DNA of 6,045 nucleotides, from positions 1 through 6,045 of the forward strand of contig JAJYOS010000427.1 in assembly GCA_021796055.1 (NCBI GenBank), written 5' to 3'. This document shows positions 1 through 5,944 of the stretch, in pieces. How positions within the stretch are numbered: the first letter of the stretch is position 1; each line of letters opens with the position of its first letter. The notes under the pieces were generated by a model. That model did no database searches. It was not told the origin of the DNA and saw only the letters and a program-made list of their open reading frames with translations. The stretch comes from Bacteroidota bacterium. GTDB lineage: Bacteria; Bacteroidota; Kryptoniia; Kryptoniales; JAKASW01. The translations under genes were made by a program, and so were the position numbers.

Positions 1-608
1 CCGAGCGACAGCGGGCGAAAACCGTAAGTATCCCGCGCGACAATCAGCTGGTTGTCCGTGAGGATTACGAGAGAGAAAGCGCCCTTGACGATCTGCAACG
101 CCTCATAGACCTGGTCGATGATCGTCTCTTTCTGACTCTTGGCTATCAAATGGAGAATGATCTCGGTATCAGTCGTCGTCTGAAAAATCGTCCCGCTTTC
201 GGTCAGCTCGTCCCGCAGCCGGTGCGAGTTGGTGAGGTTGCCGTTGTGCGCTATGGCGAGATTTCCCTTGCGGTAGTTTACCACGATCGGCTGAACATTC
301 TTTCTGCTTTCGGCGGCGCCGGTTGTAGAGTACCTGTTGTGGCCGATCCCGGCGTTTCCCCTGAGAACTTCAGTCAGTATCCTCTCGTCCTTGAACACAT
401 CAGAAATCAGGCCTGTGCTCTTGTGGACGTTGAAGGCGGTTTTTTCAGGAGTCCTCTCGCGCGTGACGATGCCTGCGGCCTCTTGACCGCGGTGTTGAAG
501 CGAGTTCAGACCGTAATAGATATAGTTTGACGCGTTTTCGGCCCCGTAGATTCCGACTATTCCGCAAAAGGTCTTAGGCTTGTTTATCTTCAGGTTTGCT
601 TCGCGCAT
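1..608 (-). CDS. purF: Amidophosphoribosyltransferase (PurF), N-terminal part, cut by window edge
   Basis: PurF carries out the first committed step of de novo purine synthesis in the cytoplasm, converting PRPP and glutamine to phosphoribosylamine. I translated 202 codons from the minus strand; the rest lies beyond base 1. The visible part is the class II (Ntn) glutaminase domain. Residues 14-19 read FCGIVG, so Cys15 would become the N-terminal nucleophile after removal of a 14-residue propeptide. Further landmarks are QHRGQEAAG (38-46), GHNRYSTTG with Arg92, AHNGNLTNS with Asn122-Gly123, TTTDTE with Asp147, and ARDTYGFRPL near the cut. The ATG at 608-606 is the start because an in-frame TAA directly precedes it; a GGAG (623-620) lies 11 bases upstream. 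A propeptide is known from Bacillus-type PurF, which carries an Fe-S cluster; its cysteine ligands would be outside the window. The gene follows lon on the same strand but is separated by about 300 bases and a terminator-like hairpin, so it probably has its own promoter. Confidence 0.96.
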   Translation of the reverse strand, partial: MREANLKINKPKTFCGIVGIYGAENASNYIYYGLNSLQHRGQEAAGIVTRERTPEKTAFNVHKSTGLISDVFKDERILTEVLRGNAGIGHNRYSTTGAAESRKNVQPIVVNYRKGNLAIAHNGNLTNSHRLRDELTESGTIFQTTTDTEIILHLIAKSQKETIIDQVYEALQIVKGAFSLVILTDNQLIVARDTYGFRPLSL

Positions 609-862
609 TTAGTGCTTTACTCCATCAGTTCTCGGTAGGAAATCTAACACGTTCACAATCGACACAAATGAACTTATCCTGTGATATAGGGATCGGTATA
701 AAATTAACTAAGACTCAAAAGTAAAACAAACCTCGCGGAGACCCACTCGATCTTGACGATTTCTTGGCGTTTCCGGGGGCGCCGGAGCACGGTTGGAACT
801 TTGCCGTGAGGATGCAAAGAGAAGCTTTAGAATAGTTGAGATTCAATCTCCCACAAAACAGC
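609..862. other. lon-purF intergenic region
   Basis: No gene with a start codon and ribosome binding site is visible here. Read on the minus strand toward purF, the part next to lon is GC-rich and contains a plus-strand reading frame without a start (725-835, see findings). From about 740 down to 660 it becomes AT-rich, which suits a promoter for purF. Loose -10-like hexamers on the minus strand are TATACC (700-695) and TATATC (688-683), but neither has a convincing -35 partner, so no promoter is called firmly. A short inverted repeat, GAGATT/AATCTC with a one-base centre, lies at 838-850. No purine riboswitch or operator was recognised. Confidence 0.4.
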
Positions 863-889
863 AAGCGGCGTCTCATCCGGACGCCGCTT
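853..889 (-). terminator. Intrinsic-terminator-like hairpin after lon
   Basis: A perfect 10-bp inverted repeat (AAGCGGCGTC at 863-872 and its complement at 880-889) encloses a 7-base loop. On the minus strand it starts 21 bases past the lon stop codon and is followed by GC and then TGTTTTGT. The stem is strong and GC-rich; the U tract is short and interrupted, so termination may be incomplete. No T-rich tail exists on the plus-strand side, so it serves lon rather than a rightward transcript. Confidence 0.7.
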
Positions 890-909
890 GTCTGCAAATC
901 GCATCTCTC

Positions 910-3324
910 TCAGTTCGCTATCGGTACTTCAGCGCGCGCGGGAGGCTTGTCTTCCTTCTTGCTTGGTCGAAGAGCGAAGCCGAGCACTTCGGGCATCTCG
1001 CTCACGAACTTGAACTTGAGCTCGTCTCGGACGTGCGGGGGAACCTCGTCCAAATCGTGCTCATTCTTTTTCGGAAGGATCACCGTTTTTATGCCGGATC
1101 GCACCGCGGCGATTACCTTCTCCTTCACGCCTCCGATGGGGAGGACCGCTCCTCTGAGCGTTATTTCGCCCGTCATCGCTAGGTCGTTACGAACAAGTCT
1201 GCCGGTCAGGAGCGACACAAGCGCCGTGAGCATCGTTACGCCCGCCGAGGGGCCGTCCTTGGGTATAGCGCCGGCGGGAACATGGACATGTATGTCGTAC
1301 TTCTCGCGAAAGTCAGGTTCCACGCCGAGAGCCTCGGCGTTCGCCCCGATGAAACTCAAGGCCGCCTGGGCAGACTCCTTCATGACTTCACCGAGCTGTC
1401 CGGTGAGGATCAGACTTCCCTTACCCTTCATCTTCGTCGCTTCGATGAAGAGTATGTCGCCGCCGACCGGAGTCCAAGCAAGCCCGGTGGCTATCCCCGG
1501 TTTGTTTATTCTCTCCGATACTTCGAGAAAGAACTTTTGGTTGCCGAGATACTTCACGACAGCTTCGCGGTCGATGGTGAATTGTTTCTTCTCACCGGCG
1601 GCCACTTCCATCGCCACACCTCTGCTGACGTCGGCTATCTTGCGCTCCAGGCTTCGGACGCCGGCCTCTCTGGTATAGCCCGAGATCAGGAAGTGAATTG
1701 CCTCGTCCGTGAACTTAATCTGTTTCTCCTTCAACCCATGCTCTTCTATCTGCTTCGGGACTAGGAAATTCCTGGCTATATGCAGTTTCTCGTCGTCGAC
1801 GTAGCTGGGGATCTCTATGATTTCCATCCTGTCTCTCAGAGCGGGCGGTATCGGCTCCAGCATGTTCGCCGTCGCGATGAACATCACCTTGGAAAGGTCG
1901 AACGGAATTTCAAGGTAATGATCGCTGAACGAAAAATTCTGCTCAGGATCGAGGACTTCGAGAAGGGCGCTCGAGGGATCGCCTCTGAAATCGGTGCCGA
2001 TCTTGTCGACTTCATCGAGCATGAATACAGGGTTGTTCGAACCCGCCTTCTTGATACCCTGGATGATCCTTCCCGGGAGCGCGCCGATGTACGTGCGCCG
2101 GTGACCTCGAATTTCAGCTTCGTCGTGCACGCCGCCGAGAGACATGCGCACGAATTTCCGGCCGAGAGCTTTTGCTATCGATTTCCCGAGACTCGTTTTT
2201 CCGACGCCCGGAGGACCGACGAAACAGAGTATCGGACCGCGCATATCGTCTTTCAGCTTCCTTACAGCGAGGTACTCAAGAATTCTCTTCTTCACTTTAT
2301 CGAGACCGTAATGATCCTTCTCCAAAGACTTCTCCGCGGCCTTTATATTGAGATTGTCTTCGGTTGAAGTGCCCCATGGAATGTCGAGGATCCAATCGAG
2401 ATAAGTCCTGGAGACCGTATATTCAGCGCTCGAAGGATGCATTCTCTGCAGCCTGTCGAGCTCCTTGGTCGCCGTATTCTTTACTTCCTCGGGATAATTC
2501 CCTTCCTCTATCTTCTTCCTAAGCTCGTTGACCTCGACGTTATCCTCGTCTTCGCCGAGTTCGTGCTTTATGGCCTTCATCTGCTCGCGAAGGAAGTAAT
2601 CACGCTGGCTCTTGTTGATTTCGTCCTGCACCTCGGTCTGAATCTTGTTTCCGAGTTCGAGACGCTGGACTAGCTTGGTCAAATGCAGGTTGGATTTCTT
2701 CAGCCTTTCCTGGATATCGAGCTCCTCCAGAACTTCCTGCTTCTCCTTCACAGGAATATTGATCAGCCACATTGCCATGTCAGCCACATTTCCCGGATCC
2801 TCGGTATTAAGGATCAGTCCAAGGTGTTCCGGGGTAAGGTCGGGCGCCAGGTCGACCGCTTTGCGAAATCCATTCTTTATCGTGGCGATCAGCGCTTCGG
2901 TCTCTATACCCTCTGCTTTTTTATCCTCGATTCGCTGCACAAAACCTTTGAGGTAGGGCTCCTGTTGAACGAGGTTAAATATCTCCGCCCTATACAACCC
3001 TTGCACGAAAACGCTCTTCGACCCGTCGGGTAAATTGTAGACTTTAAGTATCCTCGCTACCGTGCCGATCTTGTAAATGTCCTCGGGATTCGGGCGTTCG
3101 GTATTCGCGTCTTTCTGGGCGACGATCATAACAGGGAGATCATCCCTGAAGGATTCATCGACCAACTGTATTGTGCTTTTCCTCCCCACCGAAAGCGGCA
3201 TCATTTGCCGCGGATAGAACACCGAGTTTCTTAACGGCATTATCGGGAGTATTTCCTGGTTGTAGAGCTTTCCGGGCTCTTCCATAACTATTTGCTCATC
3301 CTTTTCGAAATCTTTTTCATTCAT
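910..3324 (-). CDS. lon: ATP-dependent protease Lon (LonA type)
   Basis: Lon is a cytoplasmic homohexameric AAA+ serine protease that unfolds and degrades misfolded and short-lived regulatory proteins. The product is 804 residues, normal for bacterial LonA. Visible parts in order: an N-terminal substrate-binding domain opening with LPIMPLRNSVFYP (about 26-38); a helical linker with NKSQRDYFLREQMKAI (about 237-252); the AAA+ module with Walker A GPPGVGKT (370-377) and Walker B VFMLDE (433-438); and the C-terminal protease domain with KDGPSAG carrying catalytic Ser693 and GGVKEK carrying catalytic Lys736, the 43-residue spacing expected for the Ser-Lys dyad. The tail after about residue 785 is short, charged and probably disordered. 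The ATG at 3324 is preceded by AGGAG ten bases upstream. The gene lies 33 bases after the ferritin-like gene and is probably cotranscribed with it and hsp20. It ends in TGA, followed by a terminator-like hairpin. All key motifs are intact. Confidence 0.98.
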   Translation of the reverse strand: MNEKDFEKDEQIVMEEPGKLYNQEILPIMPLRNSVFYPRQMMPLSVGRKSTIQLVDESFRDDLPVMIVAQKDANTERPNPEDIYKIGTVARILKVYNLPDGSKSVFVQGLYRAEIFNLVQQEPYLKGFVQRIEDKKAEGIETEALIATIKNGFRKAVDLAPDLTPEHLGLILNTEDPGNVADMAMWLINIPVKEKQEVLEELDIQERLKKSNLHLTKLVQRLELGNKIQTEVQDEINKSQRDYFLREQMKAIKHELGEDEDNVEVNELRKKIEEGNYPEEVKNTATKELDRLQRMHPSSAEYTVSRTYLDWILDIPWGTSTEDNLNIKAAEKSLEKDHYGLDKVKKRILEYLAVRKLKDDMRGPILCFVGPPGVGKTSLGKSIAKALGRKFVRMSLGGVHDEAEIRGHRRTYIGALPGRIIQGIKKAGSNNPVFMLDEVDKIGTDFRGDPSSALLEVLDPEQNFSFSDHYLEIPFDLSKVMFIATANMLEPIPPALRDRMEIIEIPSYVDDEKLHIARNFLVPKQIEEHGLKEKQIKFTDEAIHFLISGYTREAGVRSLERKIADVSRGVAMEVAAGEKKQFTIDREAVVKYLGNQKFFLEVSERINKPGIATGLAWTPVGGDILFIEATKMKGKGSLILTGQLGEVMKESAQAALSFIGANAEALGVEPDFREKYDIHVHVPAGAIPKDGPSAGVTMLTALVSLLTGRLVRNDLAMTGEITLRGAVLPIGGVKEKVIAAVRSGIKTVILPKKNEHDLDEVPPHVRDELKFKFVSEMPEVLGFALRPSKKEDKPPARAEVPIAN

Positions 3325-3357
3325 ATTATTAATTCTCCTGGTTAGAGCCCTTCGCTT

Positions 3358-3852
3358 TCATGAAAGTCTCATCACGATCTCAAGTAATTCTTCCCTCTGT
3401 TTAAGCATTTCTGACGCGACCGACCCCAACAACATTGCGACACTCGCGTCACGAATACTATTCTTCTGATGGAGAATGATCTCGCTTCTCGACGAGTGCG
3501 CCTCCATATCTCCGACCAGACGCTTGATGCTTTGTCTGAAGCCGACGTCTTCTCTGTTCTCGGCAGTGGCCTGGGGAACCGTGCCGCCGAGTCGCGCGAT
3601 CGCGCCTCTAATCAGTTCAGCCTCAGCCCTTACGCCATCGGCAACATTCTTCAATCGGTTCAACAGGAAAGGATATGGAATCCATTTGGAATGCGATGAC
3701 AGGTTAGCGGCGATCTTCATTGTCGCCGAATAGTCTTCGCTTAAGAAGCTCAATATCATCTCGTGTTCTTTTCTATCCGCGTGTGACGCGGAAAGGCTGT
3801 CGAGGAACGCCAACCTGTGATGACTTTTTTCCGCCACATTTTGCTGCAACAT
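3358..3852 (-). CDS. Ferritin-like four-helix protein, probably metal-ligand-poor
   Basis: The product is 164 residues, predicted almost wholly helical, with no signal peptide or membrane segment. Residues about 31-93 follow the first helix pair of the ferritin-like superfamily: a helix with LSEDYSATMKIAAN, a connecting loop, then a helix ending in AELIRGAIARLGGTVP, which copies the family's 'HAExLxxRIxxLGGxP' ending. Residues about 105-162 form two more helices (AHSSRSEIILHQKNSIRDAS and SVASEMLKQREELLEI). By eye, the usual ExxH metal motif of helix two is replaced: Glu77 stands where His is expected and Val74 where Glu is expected. The last helix has Glu148 but no matching His three residues on. 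A di-iron site is therefore doubtful and the role unknown. The start at 3852 is chosen because GGGAGG (3862-3857) lies four bases before this ATG; an upstream in-frame GTG at 3903 falls inside a palindrome and lacks a ribosome binding site. It sits between hsp20 and lon, suggesting a stress-related role. Superfamily assignment is moderate; function is not assigned. Confidence 0.85.
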   Translation of the reverse strand: MLQQNVAEKSHHRLAFLDSLSASHADRKEHEMILSFLSEDYSATMKIAANLSSHSKWIPYPFLLNRLKNVADGVRAEAELIRGAIARLGGTVPQATAENREDVGFRQSIKRLVGDMEAHSSRSEIILHQKNSIRDASVAMLLGSVASEMLKQREELLEIVMRLS

Positions 3853-3875
3853 TGTTCCTCCCTTATAAGAATATA

Positions 3876-3903
3876 GTGAGGCTCCCGGTACCGGGAGCCT
3901 CAC
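3876..3903 (-). terminator. Perfect 28-base palindrome, hairpin between hsp20 and the ferritin-like gene
   Basis: The half-site GTGAGGCTCCCGGT is followed by its exact reverse complement. As RNA it would fold into a 12-bp, very GC-rich stem with a GUAC loop. On the minus strand it begins 13 bases after the final TAA of the full hsp20 frame and is followed by TATATTCTT. This could be a leaky intrinsic terminator or a stabilising 3' hairpin that separates hsp20 expression from that of the downstream genes. A protein-binding operator is an alternative, given the exact symmetry. The structure is certain; the role is inferred. Confidence 0.6.
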
Positions 3904-3916
3904 AATTGAATCCCAT

Positions 3917-4063
3917 TTAAGAGACCCTGACTTCGATCTCTTTTGGTTTTGCCTCTTCTGCTTTCGGCAAGGTTACCGTCAATACGCCGTCTTTGAAAGA
4001 AGCATCGATCTTGTCGCTCTTCACGGTCAAGGGAACAGAGAAAGCCCTCTCGAACATTCCGAA
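3917..4063 (-). pseudogene. 3' remainder of hsp20 beyond the in-frame TGA
   Basis: In the same reading frame, after the TGA at 4066-4064, 48 further sense codons run to a TAA at 3919-3917. They encode the rest of an alpha-crystallin domain: FGMFERAFSVPL (beta-7 region), IDASFKDGVLTVTLPKA (beta-8 and beta-9), then a tail with EIEVRV, which fits the I-x-I/V motif that docks onto neighbouring subunits. The frame has no further lesion, so only the one codon breaks the gene. An ATG sits three codons past the TGA (4057-4055) and could allow coupled re-initiation of a 46-residue fragment, but only a weak GAG-type upstream site is present. With a sense codon at the TGA, the protein would be 156 residues, normal for the family. 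Whether this part is translated cannot be told from the sequence. Confidence 0.85.
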
Positions 4064-4387
4064 TCAACGCTCGATGCGATGGACGTTCACGTCCTTCTCC
4101 TCTTTCTCTTCCTTCTTCTCACCCTTTATGGTGAGAACATTATCGTGGAGCGTGATCTTCACGTCGCTTTTGCTAACGCCGGGAAGCTCTGCCTTGATGA
4201 CATAAGCGTCCTTGCTCTCGCTGACATCGACGCGCGGAGCCCACTGAGCTACGACCATATTATCTGTGTCGTACTCCGGAAGCAGGCCGTCAAATACGCG
4301 CCCGATTTCTCTCTGCATGTTTACCAGGTCTCTGAACGGAGACCAGCTTGAAAATTCACGTTCGGGTTTCCATCTTGAAATCGCCAT
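4064..4387 (-). CDS. Hsp20 family small heat shock protein, truncated by in-frame TGA
   Basis: Small heat shock proteins are ATP-independent holdases that bind unfolding proteins and form large oligomers. This frame gives 107 residues up to TGA at 4066-4064. The N-terminal arm contains WSPFRDLVNMQREIGRVFD (about 15-33), typical of bacterial class A members. The alpha-crystallin domain follows: WAPRVDVSES, AYVIKAELPGV, VKITLHDNVLTIKGEKKEE and VHRIER, at which point it stops. Family members continue with an aromatic residue and Gly, exactly what the next in-frame codons encode (see the 3' remainder). The stop thus removes the last beta strands and the C-terminal I-x-V motif, and the short product would probably not fold or assemble normally. 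The start at 4387 is supported by a perfect AGGAGG (4401-4396) eight bases upstream; a longer in-frame extension to 4507 looks unlike the family and is rejected. It is the first gene of the hsp20, ferritin-like, lon cluster. A sequencing error, a recent mutation or UGA readthrough are the alternatives. Confidence 0.88.
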   Translation of the reverse strand: MAISRWKPEREFSSWSPFRDLVNMQREIGRVFDGLLPEYDTDNMVVAQWAPRVDVSESKDAYVIKAELPGVSKSDVKITLHDNVLTIKGEKKEEKEEKDVNVHRIER

Positions 4388-4424
4388 TTTATCATCCTCC
4401 TTTTTGTTTTCACTTCTGCTATAG

Positions 4425-4441
4425 ATCAAGCTGCGTGCCAA
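4425..4441 (-). promoter_or_regulatory. Sigma-54-like promoter candidate for hsp20
   Basis: The minus strand reads TTGGCACGCAGCTTGAT. This matches the sigma-54 consensus (TGGCACG-N4-TTGCW) in the -24 box, the spacing and most of the -12 box, but has GA where the conserved GC is expected. A start site about 12 bases further on would give a leader of roughly 27 bases that includes the AGGAGG site, which is a sensible geometry. The -12 mismatch and lack of a known activator site leave this tentative. Confidence 0.35.
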
Positions 4442-4539
4442 CAGAAAAGGCCTCCAAAAATGCCGGGAAGAGAAGTCTTTTAAGAATTCGAAAATCGATA
4501 GAGACAATTATTTCAAAAGAAGCGACATAACAAGAATAA

Positions 4540-4568
4540 ATTCTGCCTTGGATTAGCCATTTTGTCAA
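4540..4568 (-). promoter_or_regulatory. Sigma-70-like promoter candidate for hsp20
   Basis: On the minus strand a perfect TTGACA (4568-4563) is followed, after exactly 17 bases, by CAGAAT (4545-4540), matching four of six -10 positions including the last three. Transcription would begin near 4533 and give a leader of about 145 bases before hsp20. Function is inferred from the hexamers and spacing only. Confidence 0.45.
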
Positions 4569-4716
4569 AGACTCGCCCGTCGGAACAAGCTGTGGCCGTC
4601 AATCAGTTCAGTCAAATTCTTGCTCACGCGAAAAGTAGATCGAGAACGATATTAATAAAAGACATGCGCGCGATTCGGGACTCCGCTCCTGCTTCATCAG
4701 GCATACGAAATAGGAT

Positions 4717-5661
4717 TCAGCCGAGCGTCTCCTTGTAAAGCTGTTCGATCATCCGCATGTCAGACTCATCGATATTGAAATCGCTCCGAACATTTTCTTC
4801 AACCTGGCGGTCGTTCCTTGCGCCCACTATCGAGGAAGTGATCGCGGGGTTCATGTTCACCCAGGCGATGGCAAGATTCCCAACAGACTTCCCGTACTTC
4901 GCCGCGATCGGACGAAGCTTATCCACCAGCGAAAGTTCTTTAGAAAGGAGCGGCTCCTGGAACTTCTTCTCGCGCCTTCGCCAATCATCTTCCGCAAGTC
5001 GGTTCGCGTCAAATTTTCCCGTCAGGAGACCCGACATCATCGGGCTGTAGGCGACGACGCCAATACCCTCCTGATAGCAATAAGGAAGGATTTCAGACTC
5101 GACTTCCCGCGTGACGAGGTTGTAAGGCGGCTGCAGAGACTGCACAGGCGCAATTACCGAGCATCGCTTGAGAAGCGGCACATCGAAGTTACACACCCCG
5201 ATATACCTAACCTTCCCTTCCTTCTTTAGTTCCGTCATCACCTGCCATGATTCCTCGACGGGAGTTTCCGGGTCTGGCCAGTGAAACTGATAGAGATCGA
5301 TGTAATCAGTCTTCAGTCTTCTCAGACTGCTTTCAATTTCTTTCCTTATGCTCTCCGGCCCGAGGTGAATTTTCACGTTGCGGCGGCTGTCCCAAACCAT
5401 GCCGCACTTGGTCGCGAGAAACACACCGCCCCGAACACCCGCGAGCGCCTTCCCGACAACTTCTTCCGAATGGCCGAGTCCATATACCGCGGCAGTGTCA
5501 ATCCAGTTGATGCCGAGATCGAGCGCCTTCCTGATCGCACCGGCAGACTCTTCGTCGTTCACCGCCCCCCAGCCGTAAAGCCACGGTCCACCAATGGCCC
5601 ATGCGCCGAAACCTACTACGGTCAGCTCAGGACCTCCCTTGCCTAAATTTCTTTTTTTCAT
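4717..5661 (-). CDS. Aldo/keto reductase
   Basis: This is an NAD(P)H-dependent cytoplasmic oxidoreductase of the aldo/keto reductase superfamily, a (beta/alpha)8 barrel reducing aldehydes, ketones or sugars. The 314-residue length is typical. The catalytic tetrad is complete: Asp55 and Tyr60 in NWIDTAAVYGLGHSE, Lys85 in LATKCGM, and His127 in LYQFHWPDPETPVEES. Other landmarks are GFGAWAIGG near the start, RYIGVCNF, VVAYSPMMSGLLTGK and the cofactor-binding SSIVGARNDRQVEENV near the end. The style (AIGG..WGWG, HWPDPETP) resembles IolS/AKR11-like general reductases; the physiological substrate cannot be read from the sequence. I chose the ATG at 5661 because GGAG (5671-5668) lies five bases before it; a GTG two codons upstream overlaps that site. 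It is divergent from the sigma factor gene and ends 329 bases before hsp20, so it is probably a separate unit. Confidence 0.95.
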   Translation of the reverse strand: MKKRNLGKGGPELTVVGFGAWAIGGPWLYGWGAVNDEESAGAIRKALDLGINWIDTAAVYGLGHSEEVVGKALAGVRGGVFLATKCGMVWDSRRNVKIHLGPESIRKEIESSLRRLKTDYIDLYQFHWPDPETPVEESWQVMTELKKEGKVRYIGVCNFDVPLLKRCSVIAPVQSLQPPYNLVTREVESEILPYCYQEGIGVVAYSPMMSGLLTGKFDANRLAEDDWRRREKKFQEPLLSKELSLVDKLRPIAAKYGKSVGNLAIAWVNMNPAITSSIVGARNDRQVEENVRSDFNIDESDMRMIEQLYKETLG

Positions 5662-5867
5662 TCTCACTCCGACGCTTGGTTCTATTTATTAATCAACATA
5701 ACTGAGCCGGACCATAATTCCGACTCCACTGGCGCGGTTACGAATTTCTTCGGGAGACATTTAGTCAACTTATCGCGCAACCAAATGAAGAGAATGGCCA
5801 CGTCACGAACTCGCGCCGAATATTTCCTTTTTCGGCAGAAGCGGTTATCGGTTGGGATGGGCTGACC

Positions 5868-5896
5868 TTGCCTTAGTTTGAGGCTTGTGTTATACT
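5868..5896 (+). promoter_or_regulatory. Sigma-70-type promoter upstream of the ECF sigma gene
   Basis: TTGCCT (5868-5873) and TATACT (5891-5896) are separated by exactly 17 bases, and TGT directly before the -10 box forms an extended -10 (TGn). Start of transcription near 5903 would leave a leader of about 42 bases before the ATG at 5945. This suggests that the vegetative sigma factor can transcribe the gene; an additional autoregulated promoter is not visible. Confidence 0.6.
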
Positions 5897-5944
5897 AAAA
5901 ATGTTCTAAAAATTAAAACAGAGTCGCTTTCTTCCTTCTTATAT

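Larger units (their letters stand above)
4388..4716. other. Reductase-hsp20 intergenic region (hsp20 leader and promoters)
   Basis: This 329-base gap holds no convincing gene. The minus strand contains the two promoter candidates listed separately (4540-4568 and 4425-4441), and the hsp20 ribosome binding site at 4401-4396. No clear hairpin with a T tract follows the reductase stop at 4717, so some read-through from the reductase is possible. I saw no CIRCE inverted repeat (TTAGCACTC with GAGTGCTAA) and no RpoH-type -10 (CCCCAT). Confidence 0.5.

Noticed and set aside
150..530. A 126-codon plus-strand frame opposite purF.
   Set aside because: It is fully antisense to recognisable PurF coding sequence and has no family resemblance.
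838..850. Short inverted repeat GAGATT-C-AATCTC near the lon terminator.
   Set aside because: It is only six base pairs with a one-base centre, which cannot form a hairpin loop, and is likely by chance.
715..909. Continuation of the lon frame past its TGA for about 64 codons, which might suggest UGA readthrough in lon as well as in hsp20.
   Set aside because: The added residues do not resemble any Lon C-terminus, the 804-residue protein is already full length, and the terminator hairpin lies inside the extension.
836..1678. Long plus-strand open frames opposite lon, including one of 280 codons.
   Set aside because: They are antisense shadows of lon codon bias; the products are Ser/Pro/Arg-rich with no recognisable domain, and lon is unambiguous.
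3853..3903. A 17-residue upstream extension of the ferritin-like protein from a GTG at 3903.
   Set aside because: It reads through the palindrome, has no ribosome binding site, and the ATG at 3852 has a strong one.
3865..3917. A 17-codon minus-strand frame starting ATGGGATTC right after the hsp20 TAA.
   Set aside because: It is mostly palindrome sequence, has no ribosome binding site, and no homologue comes to mind.
4388..4507. A 40-residue N-terminal extension of hsp20 beginning at 4507.
   Set aside because: It has no ribosome binding site, does not look like an Hsp20 arm, and the ATG at 4387 has a perfect AGGAGG and the typical MAISRW-type start.
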